The translations under genes were made by a program, and so were the position numbers. The notes under the pieces are model-generated. The model ran no database searches and was not told where the DNA came from. It worked only from the letters and a program-made list of their open reading frames with translations. 37,610 bases of DNA from Alicyclobacillus tolerans (GTDB lineage Bacteria; Bacillota; Bacilli; Alicyclobacillales; Alicyclobacillaceae), in contig NZ_FRAF01000019.1 in the NCBI RefSeq assembly GCF_900142255.1, positions 1 through 37,610 on the forward strand. Reading direction: 5' to 3'. Numbering within the stretch: the stretch's first letter is position 1; the number at the start of each line of letters is the position of its first letter. Shown here in pieces: positions 21,644-30,213 of the stretch.

Positions 21644-21982
21644 ATGCTTGAAGTGATTTCACCTGTTCCTATGACGGAAGGGGAAACGCTTGTGGCAGGC
21701 CTGCGCACCCGACATCTCCTACACTTTTTCACCGGAGTCCTGTTCTCGACTCCGGTGATGGCGTTAGCCTATGGCATTGCGCCGCTTTTGGGGGTTTCCC
21801 GGTTTCTATCGCTTGGAATCGGGGCAGGTATCGGACTGTGGTTTGCGACGACCACGAAAAATGGGCGTTCCGTGGCAGAAATACTATGGCTTTCCATTCG
21901 ATTTTATGTACGTCCCAAACTCTTTTTGTATGACCGAACCTATCGTATCCGTGTGCATCGAGAGGAGGCGGGGAAGGTATGA
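21644..21982 (+). CDS. PrgI/VirB3-like T4SS inner membrane protein
   Basis: This 112-residue protein opens with the soluble stretch EVISPVPMTEGETLVAGLRTRHLLHF. Two membrane helices follow (TGVLFSTPVMALAYGIAPLLGV, FLSLGIGAGIGLWFATTT) and a basic tail (WLSIRFYVRPKLFLYDRTYRIR). PrgI-family proteins share exactly this 'VP....e.....lt.rql......' start, paired helices and an 'yi..r.r.k.y.y' tail, and sit upstream of VirB4 in Gram-positive systems. Its stop overlaps the next start by 4 bp (ATGA). Confidence 0.65.
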   Translation: MLEVISPVPMTEGETLVAGLRTRHLLHFFTGVLFSTPVMALAYGIAPLLGVSRFLSLGIGAGIGLWFATTTKNGRSVAEILWLSIRFYVRPKLFLYDRTYRIRVHREEAGKV

Positions 21983-22716
21983 AGGGGTTGATTCTTGGGT
22001 CGGTCCTGGTCCTGGTCATGGTTTGGCTTGTTTGGCGAGATCAAAAGAAACAGCGACCGTCACGATCTCGAAAGAAAGTGCAGGGCGCGCTACAAGACTT
22101 TTTGCCGATGGATTCCTTTCGGGAAGATGGGACCTTAGAGGTAGAGGGGAAATTTCGTCGGATTTTACGCGTAGGCGACATCAATCTGTTCGCCTTGTCC
22201 ATGCAAGATATTCTTCGACTTCGTGAAACGTTCAAACAGACGCTTCAACGCATGGAGAATCCGTTTCAAATATCGGTTCAAGCCCGCAGAGCTAACTATA
22301 CCGACTATCTCAACTACGCCAAAGAAGTGGTGCAAGAAACCATAAACGATGTGAACAATGAGGCGTTTTCGGCTTTTTCGGAACATTTGCTGGAACATCT
22401 CGAACAGGAAGCTCAAAAACCGAGAACCGATCGCGAAAACCTCCTGGTCATGAGTGTTTTGCCGAAAGTAGGAGGAGAAAGCGAAGAAGTTCAGTTGGAA
22501 CGGCTGCACAATGAAGAACGCATCATGGTCGAGGGACTGTCGGATATGGGTATCCGTTACGAACTGTTGCGGCCACATCAGGTAGTAGAAGCGATTCAAA
22601 ACTTTTGGCATCGACAAAGGGCCATCACGCAACGCTATCGAGACGCTTTAGAACGAGGAATGCATGCGCCACGAGTCACCGGTACCGATGACATTCCAGA
22701 GGAAGAAAGGGGTTGA
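21979..22716 (+). CDS. TrsD/TraD-like T4SS protein with VirB4-N-like region
   Basis: This is a 245-residue protein with one N-terminal membrane helix (LILGSVLVLVMVWLVW), then a soluble domain. The stretch VQGALQDFLPMDSFREDGTLEVEGKFRRILRV, then NLFALSMQDILRLRETFKQ resembles the N-terminal beta domain of VirB4/TrsE proteins. Small proteins of this kind (TrsD/TraD of staphylococcal plasmids) precede the VirB4 ATPase. Here VirB4 follows after 4 bp and has its own N-terminal domain, so this is a partner rather than a split part. It is named by pattern and position. Confidence 0.55.
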   Translation: MKGLILGSVLVLVMVWLVWRDQKKQRPSRSRKKVQGALQDFLPMDSFREDGTLEVEGKFRRILRVGDINLFALSMQDILRLRETFKQTLQRMENPFQISVQARRANYTDYLNYAKEVVQETINDVNNEAFSAFSEHLLEHLEQEAQKPRTDRENLLVMSVLPKVGGESEEVQLERLHNEERIMVEGLSDMGIRYELLRPHQVVEAIQNFWHRQRAITQRYRDALERGMHAPRVTGTDDIPEEERG

Positions 22717-22720
22717 GCCC

Positions 22721-24664
22721 ATGGCCTTTGTTGGAAGAAATAAGAAAAAAAGAACCGTTCTTTGGGAAGATCCCAGCGTTCTTGGGGAACACGCGCCTGT
22801 TCTTCGCGATCTGATGACAGTCGCAGATGGACTGGAAGTCAAGGACACAGAAGTGTATATCTCTCCAAGCGGATTTACCAAAACCTACTATGTCACGGCA
22901 CTACCTTCTAAACTCGACTTTGGGTATCTGCGGAGCTTTTTTCAGGTAGGGGCGGATGTGCATGTGGCGCTCCACGTTGAACCGGCCGATTCCTCTCTGG
23001 CTATGAGTAAGCGAACGAAAATGATGGTCAAAATCGAGTCGGATATTCTTGCGGAGCAAAAAGCAGGGACCAACAAGCAGATTGCCTTTTTGCAACAACA
23101 GTACAGTCTACTGGAAAAAGAGCGCGAGGAATTGCGGCTGGGGTTGGAGCGTTTGTTTTATGTGACGATCATCTTTACGGTCAGTTCACCGGATCGGGAT
23201 GAGTTTGAAGCTGCTTGTGAACGGATCGAGCGCAAGGGATTTGATGGATTTCTCATCCGGGAAGCCTACAAAGAACACGATTTGGGGTTAAAAGCAGTGG
23301 CTCCCATTGGGCTGAATGTGTTGCGGCATCCGATAGAGATGACCTCATCGGCCTTGGCGAATGCGTTTCCTTTTAGTAATGCTCATTTCAGCCACGAATA
23401 TGGCGTGCCCATTGGGATAGACTGGACGAGCGGTCATTTGAATCGGTTGGACTGTTGGCACAAAGACCTTGTGAATCATAACATCTTTGTCATCGGCACT
23501 TCAGGAGGTGGCAAGAGCTTTTTGACCAAAGCGCTCATCGCGCGTTCGGCCGTTTTTGGCGTACAGCACGCGATCCTGGATTACGATGGAGAGTACCGTG
23601 CCTTAACAGCAGCCTTAGGCGGTACATCCTATCGGATTCACGAACGCTCGGAACATCGGTTCAATCCGTTTGAAATCGGAGAAGGAACCGAAAAAATGCC
23701 CGATGGTTCTTATCGCACGTATGTCGATGTGAAGGGCAAAATATCGGAGATGGAACGGCTCATTCTGACCATGGCTCATCTATACGGAGAGCACGATCCT
23801 CTGGATGCCTATACCTCGGCAGTGGTGAATGAACTTTTGCAAAAAATGTATGAGGTGGACTTCGGTTTTACCGAAGATCCAGCTTCCTTACGGGAACAGG
23901 AAGCGGAGTTTGAAAGGGACATCAAAGGAGATCGGGTGCTGCGATATAAGTACCGCCCTCAACCTCGGTTTTCTGACTTTTATCGCAAGTTGGAACAGGT
24001 CGCAGAAACTGACTCGCGCTTAAAAGATCTCCTGCTACGTCTTCGGCGCTTTAAAGAAGGCGGGACAGAGGGGATGTTTGACTGTTACAGCACGGTTTCG
24101 ATGAGCGAACTGGAAAAGGAGCGAATCATCCATTTTGATGTTTCCGGTCTGAGCGAGAAATCGATGGCCAAACAACTGGGAATGCAGGTGATTCTGGAAT
24201 GGCTGATTGAAAAATTCATGAAGAAGAATCCGGAACGGCGCAAGCGAGTCGTGATTGATGAAGCGCAAAAACTTCTCGATTCGCCGTATCAAGCTGCGGC
24301 GATTGAAGATATATACAGAAGGTTTCGCAAGTATTCAGGATCTGCGATGGCTGCCAGCCAGGACTTCCTCAAGTTTTCGGAAAATACACATGGTCGAGCG
24401 ATCATACAAAATAGCTCGATGAAGATTTTATTGAAACAGCTTGAAAATGACCGTGAGGCGGTGATGAAGATCACGGGCATTGAAGACCATGAGTTTGACA
24501 TGTTGAAGCTCTACAGCAAAGGTCAGGCGTTGTGGATCGTAGGAGAGGAACGTTTTAGCAACATCGTGAATCCATCGGATCTGGAGATGGAACTCTATAA
24601 CACGACGTATGTGGTCAGTGAAGCCGAACGGATGCGTCAGCGACAAAGGTGGGTGGCGGTATGA
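22721..24664 (+). CDS. virB4: VirB4/TrsE-family T4SS ATPase
   Basis: This 647-residue ATPase energises the T4SS at the membrane. It has an N-terminal CagE/TrbE/VirB4 domain (about 20-215, with a coiled region at 105-145) and a RecA-like motor domain. Walker A GTSGGGKSFLTK is at about 259-270 and Walker B KRVVIDEAQKLL near 509-520, with the family AMAASQDF segment and a C-terminal KLYSKGQALWIVG. The start is ATG 22721, with GGAAGAAAGGGG upstream. An earlier in-frame ATG (22664) lies inside the preceding gene. It overlaps the next gene by 4 bp (ATGA). It looks intact. Confidence 0.93.
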   Translation: MAFVGRNKKKRTVLWEDPSVLGEHAPVLRDLMTVADGLEVKDTEVYISPSGFTKTYYVTALPSKLDFGYLRSFFQVGADVHVALHVEPADSSLAMSKRTKMMVKIESDILAEQKAGTNKQIAFLQQQYSLLEKEREELRLGLERLFYVTIIFTVSSPDRDEFEAACERIERKGFDGFLIREAYKEHDLGLKAVAPIGLNVLRHPIEMTSSALANAFPFSNAHFSHEYGVPIGIDWTSGHLNRLDCWHKDLVNHNIFVIGTSGGGKSFLTKALIARSAVFGVQHAILDYDGEYRALTAALGGTSYRIHERSEHRFNPFEIGEGTEKMPDGSYRTYVDVKGKISEMERLILTMAHLYGEHDPLDAYTSAVVNELLQKMYEVDFGFTEDPASLREQEAEFERDIKGDRVLRYKYRPQPRFSDFYRKLEQVAETDSRLKDLLLRLRRFKEGGTEGMFDCYSTVSMSELEKERIIHFDVSGLSEKSMAKQLGMQVILEWLIEKFMKKNPERRKRVVIDEAQKLLDSPYQAAAIEDIYRRFRKYSGSAMAASQDFLKFSENTHGRAIIQNSSMKILLKQLENDREAVMKITGIEDHEFDMLKLYSKGQALWIVGEERFSNIVNPSDLEMELYNTTYVVSEAERMRQRQRWVAV

Positions 24665-26667
24665 ACTGGTTTGCGGGAATTTTAGCGAACGTCATCAATC
24701 TGGTTGCGAACGGTGTGGGGCTGTTGGTCAACACGGCTACGAATACGCGGGGCTTGACCAACACCGCCATGGGGAATGTGATTTTGCATGGGTTCTTTCC
24801 TTTTGAAAACTTGAATCACTATCCGAGTTGGGGAGAGGGGAACTTCTCGGATCTCATCGATCAACATGCCGTATCGACGTTGAGTGGATTTGCCACAGCC
24901 TTTGAAGCGTTTGGATGGGCGTTTTTTCTGGCTTCCGTGTACTTGCTGGTGATGCAGATCGTACGAGCTGAAGAGAGTGCCGTACAACGGGATCGTCTCA
25001 AAAAAGGGATCGTGAGCTTGTTTGTGGCCATGGTGCTCATCGTGGGTGGCAGCCACTTTGCGGTCCTCATCACACAGGTATTTTTCTACCTGAGCGATTA
25101 TTTTATCAATCTCCATCCGATCGAAAATTGGACCAGCCTCAAAACGAGCGGTAACCAGGCCTTGCTCAATTCCATCGTCAACCTGATTCAATCGGTACTC
25201 TCGATCATCGTTTGGATTGTATACCAATTTCGGCTCATCTTTCTCTATATCTGGATGATCTTTTTCCCGCTCGCGATGGCGTTTTACGCGAACGATAAAA
25301 CTCGTGGCATCACGAAAATGTGGTGGACGGAGTGGATCTACCAAATGGCGGTACCATTTGGTCAGGCTGTGGTCTATGGGGTTTCCTCTGCGGTAGCGTC
25401 GCCGTCGAAAAGTGGGGCGGCCTTGACCGCTGCCGATCTTTTTGTTGCCCTCTCGGGAACGATAGGGCTTCTTCTGTCGGCCACTTATGTCAGAAAGCTG
25501 ATTGACGTGGTGGCGCAAGGGTTTGGCACGTCTGTACTCGGTTCGGGACATGGCATGGCGTGGGGAACCTTGGCTATGGCTGGGGGAGCCGCCGCCACGA
25601 TGGATGTGACAGGCAAGGCAGCCATCCACTCCAGCAAGTTCGCTGCCAAACAAACCGTAGGCAAGGGGTTGAAAATGGCCGATCAAAAGTGGGGTTCTAA
25701 AATAGCCAAACAGGCCATTGAAAAACATGGCGAAGTTTACGCAGGCGCGATTCAAGCAGGAGCCACAGCTGATGATATCGTCATGATGAAGAGTATGGGA
25801 GGCGCTTCAGGTGATGCCATTGGCGCAGGGGGGGCCGGTATGGAAGCGGCAGGTCGAGGTTCGCCGGGAAGTTCGATGGGAACAGGTGTTGCTGGAGGAC
25901 GTTCGGGTGCGACAGGAAATCGTCATCCGTTGACGCCAATCCTTCAATCGCGTACGGCAAGCGCGATCAAAGGAACGCATCAAGGCATGAGACAAGGACT
26001 TCAGAATAGTCATTTTGGGACGTGGGCTGCTGTCAAGCGTCAAGCCTGGGAAAATGAAGGTGGAACGTTAGGATTCGTCAGCCGAAAGATTTCACCCAAA
26101 ATCCTGGAAGGATTGCATCATGAGAAAGTGAAAGCCTTGCCCGGCGCAAAAGGGCTGGCTTCAGGTGTACAAAGACACTTATTACAAGCGGAAAACAAGC
26201 AAGAGAAACTGGATACCTTGCGTACGCATCTTCAGGATGCCTTACAGAGAAACGAGGCCATGCAACGAGTTCCCGCGATGAGTCATCTCTACGATCCACA
26301 AACCCATGAGTTTCAACCGTCCGTAGCTGAGCAAAAATACGATACGGCGCGAGAACAGTTGCACAAGGCTTTGCAAGGATCGGGATTGTCTTCGGAGGTG
26401 GCTCAAAGGCGAGTGGAACAGTTTGAGCGACTTTGGCAACGAGGCAAACACTGGACTCATTTATCTCGCTACTCACTCGAAACTCAACAAGCGTATCGCC
26501 AGGCGTACAGTGCCTACCACCCGGCCCAAAAGGATAAACAGGCGAAAGAGTTGATACTTCAGGGCAAGGTCAATCTTCCGGTCTATAAAGATCCGGTTGC
26601 CGAACACAAAGCGAAAACACCTGCATTTTTGAATGACGCACGAAATGCGGTGGCCTATCGACGGTGA
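24661..26667 (+). CDS. VirB6/TrbL-like polytopic membrane protein
   Basis: This is a 668-residue protein. The first 290 residues hold about six membrane segments, including FGWAFFLASVYLLVMQIV, IVSLFVAMVLIVGGSHFAVLI, a long stretch around WIVYQFRLIFLYIWMIFFPLAM, and LSGTIGLLLSATYV. The motif KTRGITKMWWTEWIYQMAVPFGQ fits the VirB6/TrbL central region. The remaining 370 residues are soluble, Ala/Gly-rich around 380-420 and then charged and helical. Long C-terminal tails are known in extended VirB6 proteins. It begins in an ATGA overlap with virB4 and ends the operon before a strong terminator. Confidence 0.8.
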   Translation: MNWFAGILANVINLVANGVGLLVNTATNTRGLTNTAMGNVILHGFFPFENLNHYPSWGEGNFSDLIDQHAVSTLSGFATAFEAFGWAFFLASVYLLVMQIVRAEESAVQRDRLKKGIVSLFVAMVLIVGGSHFAVLITQVFFYLSDYFINLHPIENWTSLKTSGNQALLNSIVNLIQSVLSIIVWIVYQFRLIFLYIWMIFFPLAMAFYANDKTRGITKMWWTEWIYQMAVPFGQAVVYGVSSAVASPSKSGAALTAADLFVALSGTIGLLLSATYVRKLIDVVAQGFGTSVLGSGHGMAWGTLAMAGGAAATMDVTGKAAIHSSKFAAKQTVGKGLKMADQKWGSKIAKQAIEKHGEVYAGAIQAGATADDIVMMKSMGGASGDAIGAGGAGMEAAGRGSPGSSMGTGVAGGRSGATGNRHPLTPILQSRTASAIKGTHQGMRQGLQNSHFGTWAAVKRQAWENEGGTLGFVSRKISPKILEGLHHEKVKALPGAKGLASGVQRHLLQAENKQEKLDTLRTHLQDALQRNEAMQRVPAMSHLYDPQTHEFQPSVAEQKYDTAREQLHKALQGSGLSSEVAQRRVEQFERLWQRGKHWTHLSRYSLETQQAYRQAYSAYHPAQKDKQAKELILQGKVNLPVYKDPVAEHKAKTPAFLNDARNAVAYRR

Positions 26668-26679
26668 GGAAAAAAGCAG

Positions 26680-26716
26680 ATGGCACCGAACCTGGCGGAG
26701 GTTCGGTGCCATTTTT
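26680..26716 (+). terminator. Terminator of the T4SS operon
   Basis: A perfect 14-bp stem (ATGGCACCGAACCT, 26680-26693, with its complement 26699-26712) has a 5-nt loop and is followed by a T run. It ends the 20921-26667 operon. The GGCAC inside it is part of the stem and not a dual-box promoter. Confidence 0.9.
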
Positions 26717-26849
26717 GTGGGTGGTGATGGAGTAGCGTATCACGAACTCAACATTGTCCACAAGTGAAAAAAGTGTTAATGCCAGCCATGGTGAATTCAT
26801 CCAGATGATACGATAGAGACAACAAAGATAGCTGTAGGAGATGATCCAG

Positions 26850-27431
26850 TTGCATGGATGGATGTTCTACTTTAGTCAGTGGTGTCATCATATGCGTTCG
26901 TTTTTGCCGTGGTGGGGACCGATAGTACTGGCGATTTATGTGGGCTATATGTTGTGGGTTTTCTTTTATCCTATACGCTACGTATATGCCGTCACGGATG
27001 GGACTTATGTTCAATTTCCGGATATCCAGGAAGGGGCGATTTGGGTATCGGTCATTGCACTGATCATTTTTTACATTTTGTGGTTCGCGCTGCCTTATCC
27101 AGGAACGGAATTATTATTTGATATTTTTTCTCTTCCTTGGCTTGGAATATATATGCTTTATGGAATGGTCATGCCGGCGATGGAATGTTTTTATCGAAGC
27201 GGAGAATGGGGAAAAGACCACGAAAATCGATTAAAGTCAGGTATGACTTATCCAGAGTGGGAGATGTACAAAGAACAGAGAAAACAACTCAAAACCCGTC
27301 TCGAACAAGAAGAATTAACGGCTTGGGTACGAGCGCATTCGCAGGAAACATCAGAAGAAGAGGCCGAAATGACGGCGTATGACAAGCGCAGTCGCTTTAA
27401 GGTGATCCCCGGAAAAAGGAAGAGAGGGTGA
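26850..27431 (+). CDS. Membrane protein in T4SS region
   Basis: This is a protein of about 193 residues, not recognised by family. Three or four membrane segments are present: WGPIVLAIYVGYMLWVFFYPIRY, AIWVSVIALIIFYILWFALPY and FSLPWLGIYMLYGMVMPAM. A charged cytoplasmic tail (YPEWEMYKEQRKQLKTRLEQEEL, then KRSRFKVIPGKRKRG) follows. I prefer the TTG at 26850, 9 nt after GTAGGAG. The ATG at 26841 touches that site and the ATG at 26862 is also possible. It pairs with the next gene, another membrane protein starting 6 bp downstream. Confidence 0.6.
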   Translation: MHGWMFYFSQWCHHMRSFLPWWGPIVLAIYVGYMLWVFFYPIRYVYAVTDGTYVQFPDIQEGAIWVSVIALIIFYILWFALPYPGTELLFDIFSLPWLGIYMLYGMVMPAMECFYRSGEWGKDHENRLKSGMTYPEWEMYKEQRKQLKTRLEQEELTAWVRAHSQETSEEEAEMTAYDKRSRFKVIPGKRKRG

Positions 27432-27437
27432 ACGAGT

Positions 27438-27863
27438 ATGGCTTTTTGGCATATGTTGGTGCGGTTGTATTTGCTCATTCCGGATTTTTCGTGGGAGACC
27501 CATGTGTTTCATACGATTCATCGAGTGATTCCCTGGTATGTGCCAGGTATGATCGCTTTTGGAATTGCACCTGCAAGTGTGTTGCTCATCTGGATGGGAG
27601 ATCAAATGTTTGGGAAGTTCCGATGGTTCAAAGCTTCCCGATATTACAGGTTTGTGGAAATCGAATTGTGGAAAGTGTCCTACTATCTGGTATGGGCGGT
27701 GTATATCTTTTGGTTACCGTTGCCTTGGCCAAGAATCGCGTTTTTGATTTGGGCAGTGTATCTCTATCGACGGTATCGATTTTTCAAGTGGCGCTATCGA
27801 ACTCGACATATTCGTCGTCGGATGTGGCAAGCCATCATGGAAGGCAGATTAGAGGATATCTGA
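27438..27863 (+). CDS. Small basic membrane protein in T4SS region
   Basis: This is a 141-residue protein with three likely membrane helices (VPGMIAFGIAPASVLLIWMG, VSYYLVWAVYIFWLPLPW, IAFLIWAVYLY). It ends in an Arg-rich tail (RRYRFFKWRYRTRHIRRRMWQ). No family is recognised. ATG 27438 follows GAGGG by 8 nt. It is cotranscribed with 26850-27431 and both are ended by the terminator at 27936. T4SS clusters often contain such unassigned membrane components. Confidence 0.6.
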   Translation: MAFWHMLVRLYLLIPDFSWETHVFHTIHRVIPWYVPGMIAFGIAPASVLLIWMGDQMFGKFRWFKASRYYRFVEIELWKVSYYLVWAVYIFWLPLPWPRIAFLIWAVYLYRRYRFFKWRYRTRHIRRRMWQAIMEGRLEDI

Positions 27864-27935
27864 ACCTCGCCCTGGCTTTAGCCATGGGGAGGTTCAGGGC
27901 GCATGATGTACCCATGTAGCATAGAAACAGTAGAT

Positions 27936-27967
27936 TCCACTTGCATGGAGATGCAGGTGGATTTTTT
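27936..27967 (+). terminator. Terminator after the membrane protein pair
   Basis: An 11-bp stem, TCCACTTGCAT with ATGCAGGTGGA (one T-G wobble), has a GGAG loop and is followed by six T (27962-27967). A second weaker hairpin directly follows the stop codon (27862-27900). Confidence 0.85.
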
Positions 27968-28021
27968 GGGTCTGCTTGCTCCAAAATGGAGCATTCTTCT
28001 CAAGAATACAGTTGTCTAAAA

Positions 28022-28066
28022 TTGGCGTTTTTTTGGCACTTTTAAATTATATATTTTTGTTATTGT
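28022..28066 (+). promoter_or_regulatory. Dual-box promoter 3 (HD-GYP operon)
   Basis: TTGGCGT (28022-28028) and TTGGCAC (28033-28039) are 11 bp apart. After 22 bp comes TATTGT (28061-28066) with an extended TGT before it. Transcription would begin near 28073, at the ribosome site of the next gene, giving a very short leader. Confidence 0.7.
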
Positions 28067-28087
28067 AATGAGAGGAGGGATGTGCCT

Positions 28088-28729
28088 GTGAACACACTTT
28101 TATCATCGCACTCAACCGATGTGTATGCGATTTACGAGGCTTTTTTTCACCATCTAGCGGATATGGCTGAGTATCGTTTGGATGCTACGGGGCATGTTCA
28201 TCGGGTAGCCGACAACGCCAAAAAGCTAGCACAGTATATGGGACTAGATACACAGACTACGGAGCGGTTATATCTCGCCTCATTGCTTCATGATGTAGGC
28301 AAGGTGGCCATTCCTCGCGAGCTTCTCCTCAAACCTGATCCGCTCAGTTTAGAAGAACGAATCTGCATGCAGCAACACACGATTGTGGGCGAACAACTCA
28401 TCGAAGAATGGTCTCTTTCCTTGATCCATCATCTGCCGGAACCCTTACTGTTTCAGTATGCCAAGCAGATTGCGCGCAGTCATCACGAGAACATGGATGG
28501 CTCCGGCTATCCAGATGGCCTGGTCGGTGAAGCGATTCCTTTGCATGCGAGAATCGTCAAAGTGGCCGATGTACTGGATGCTTTGCAGAGCAAGCGCACC
28601 TACAAAGAGGCTTGGTTGTGGACGGATACGTTGGAAGAGTTAAAGCGTCTGTCGGGAGTAAATCTGGATGCGCGTGTCGTTGGCTGGGTTATCCGATATC
28701 CAGAGCAGTTTCAGAGGCGCAAAGCATGA
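28088..28729 (+). CDS. HD-GYP domain phosphodiesterase
   Basis: This single-domain protein of about 213 residues carries all HD-GYP hallmarks. HRVADNAKKLAQ comes first, then LLHDVGKVAIP with the HD dyad at about 68-69 and Lys72. ER.CMQQHTIVGEQLIEEW follows, then the SHHEN motif (His132-His133-Glu134), DGSGYPDGL and ARIVKVADVLDAL with a TYKEAW end. Such enzymes hydrolyse cyclic di-GMP or related dinucleotides. No sensor or receiver domain is attached. I prefer GTG 28088, 8 nt after AGGAGGG. It overlaps the lytic transglycosylase gene by 4 bp (ATGA), tying signalling to a cell-wall enzyme of the secretion system. Metal ligands appear intact. Confidence 0.88.
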   Translation: MNTLLSSHSTDVYAIYEAFFHHLADMAEYRLDATGHVHRVADNAKKLAQYMGLDTQTTERLYLASLLHDVGKVAIPRELLLKPDPLSLEERICMQQHTIVGEQLIEEWSLSLIHHLPEPLLFQYAKQIARSHHENMDGSGYPDGLVGEAIPLHARIVKVADVLDALQSKRTYKEAWLWTDTLEELKRLSGVNLDARVVGWVIRYPEQFQRRKA

Positions 28730-30105
28730 AGAAGAAAGGAATTCTGTCCTTATTGGAGATACCCACAGAGCCGAAAGACTTGTTTCCATGGGTAGTCAAA
28801 AGATTGGTTGTTTCAGCGGGGCTTGGAAATGTCTTGGGGATCGGGCTATTGGTTTTGGCAGGAATCTCTCTCCTGGGATTTCTGGTCGGGGACTATCAGT
28901 CCACAGGGAACGGAACGGTTGGAGAAAACGGCAACATCCTGTTAAGCAGTGCCACAAAAGCGAAGGAACAAGCGCTTTTTTCGCATGATACGGAAGTAGC
29001 CGATACCTGGCAACAAGGGTTGAGCGCCGCGCAGATTTCTCAAGTACAGGAAGATCAGGCGGGTTTACCTGCGGCGGTGTTGTTGGCGGTGGGGAAAGTG
29101 GAGAACAATCTCTCTCCCCCTGATGCCCATCGGTATGCATCGTATCTCCAGTCTCAATTTGTTTGGCAAACCTATGACGATGTCACCATTCACTATTGGA
29201 CGACCCGTTCGAAAAATGGCCATCTCCAACATCACCATTCAGAAACAGTGACACCGGTCACTTTACTCATGTCTGCCGACGTTTGGGATGGAACTGTAAC
29301 CAATCACTATCACTGGGTATCGAGAATGGTCGGCAATACGGATCGTGGCACGTACACACGACAGATAGAGTGGTCCAATACCCAGCGTAACTATAGTTGG
29401 TCGAGGGTATGGTCGCTGTTGCAACACATTCCTGCTCATTTGGGCGGACATCCACAGGTGCTCCAAAAGTCCAAGACCAATCGTCAGATGTTAGCCGCAC
29501 TCATGGCTGCGGTAGATGACACACTTTCCGATCCCTATGTACAAGCGATGGTGGATGTCGTGGATTATTCAAGTGGTGTATCCGGATTAGGCGGTATCGG
29601 TCCCATTGCCCCACCGAGCGGAAACGTCATTCAAAACATTCTTCGCTATCGCTCGTATATCGAGAAAGTGGCCCATGAGGTACAGATTCCGGCGGTTTTA
29701 ATTGCAGGAGTGATGTACCAAGAGTCCGGCGGGCGTGAACACGGCTTTGGACCTGGGGGGATTTTAACCTCTTCTGCGGGAGCGATGGGCCTGATGCAAG
29801 TGGAACCATCCACGGCAGCTGGGCTGGTCGTCAATGGTGTTCCAGTTGGCAATCAAGCTATGTCCGATTTGTCCAATTCGGGCATGAACATCTTGCTTGG
29901 AAGCCTCTATCTCTCGGAACTCTATCACCAGTTTGGGGAGAATGTGGAGGAAACGCTGTCCGCCTACAATGCAGGTGGGGGAGCAGAAGAAGAAGCCTTG
30001 GCGCAAGGCTATACGGTGGCTCAAAACAGTCAAACGCTACAGTATGTCCAAGCGATTACAGGCAGCTGGATACCGGCTTTACAAACGTATTTTGGGCGCG
30101 CATAA
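28726..30105 (+). CDS. VirB1-like lytic transglycosylase
   Basis: This is a 459-residue protein with a cytoplasmic start and one membrane helix (NVLGIGLLVLAGISLLGFLVG, about 35-55), then an extracellular part. The middle (about 90-290) is not recognised. The C-terminal goose-lysozyme/SLT domain spans about 310-455: AGVMYQESGGRE (catalytic Glu333), SAGAMGLMQVEPSTA, NILLGSLYLSELYHQFG and LSAYNAGGGAEE. It would open peptidoglycan for the T4SS and/or pilus. It begins in an ATGA overlap with the HD-GYP gene and is followed 1 bp later by dual-box promoter 4. Gram-positive T4SS enzymes often add a CHAP domain; none is seen here. Confidence 0.88.
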   Translation: MKKKGILSLLEIPTEPKDLFPWVVKRLVVSAGLGNVLGIGLLVLAGISLLGFLVGDYQSTGNGTVGENGNILLSSATKAKEQALFSHDTEVADTWQQGLSAAQISQVQEDQAGLPAAVLLAVGKVENNLSPPDAHRYASYLQSQFVWQTYDDVTIHYWTTRSKNGHLQHHHSETVTPVTLLMSADVWDGTVTNHYHWVSRMVGNTDRGTYTRQIEWSNTQRNYSWSRVWSLLQHIPAHLGGHPQVLQKSKTNRQMLAALMAAVDDTLSDPYVQAMVDVVDYSSGVSGLGGIGPIAPPSGNVIQNILRYRSYIEKVAHEVQIPAVLIAGVMYQESGGREHGFGPGGILTSSAGAMGLMQVEPSTAAGLVVNGVPVGNQAMSDLSNSGMNILLGSLYLSELYHQFGENVEETLSAYNAGGGAEEEALAQGYTVAQNSQTLQYVQAITGSWIPALQTYFGRA

Positions 30106-30106
30106 T

Positions 30107-30151
30107 TTGGCACTTTTCTGGCACTTATATAGAAGAAAAATAGATTACATT
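30107..30151 (+). promoter_or_regulatory. Dual-box promoter 4 (tad operon)
   Basis: TTGGCAC (30107-30113) and CTGGCAC (30118-30124) are 11 bp apart. After 22 bp comes TACATT (30146-30151). This is the only one of the five without the extended TG. It starts 1 bp after the preceding stop codon and drives the genes from 30214. Confidence 0.65.
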
Positions 30152-30213
30152 AGAACTATGAAGTTACAAATAGAGTACAAAAATCAAGCACGACGCATGG
30201 TGAGGTGAACCGC

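Noticed and set aside
24682-25755. Long minus-strand open frame opposite the VirB6-like gene
   Set aside because: It is a shadow of the codon pattern of the real gene: no ribosome site, rich in Arg/His/Pro and without any family pattern.
26680-26716. TGGCAC inside the T4SS terminator as a sixth dual-box promoter
   Set aside because: It is one arm of a perfect 14-bp terminator stem; there is no second box 11 bp away and no -10 at the required spacing.
28612-28725. Upstream in-frame extension of the lytic transglycosylase
   Set aside because: It would overlap most of the HD-GYP C-terminus; the ATGA overlap start at 28726 gives a normal membrane-anchored N-terminus.
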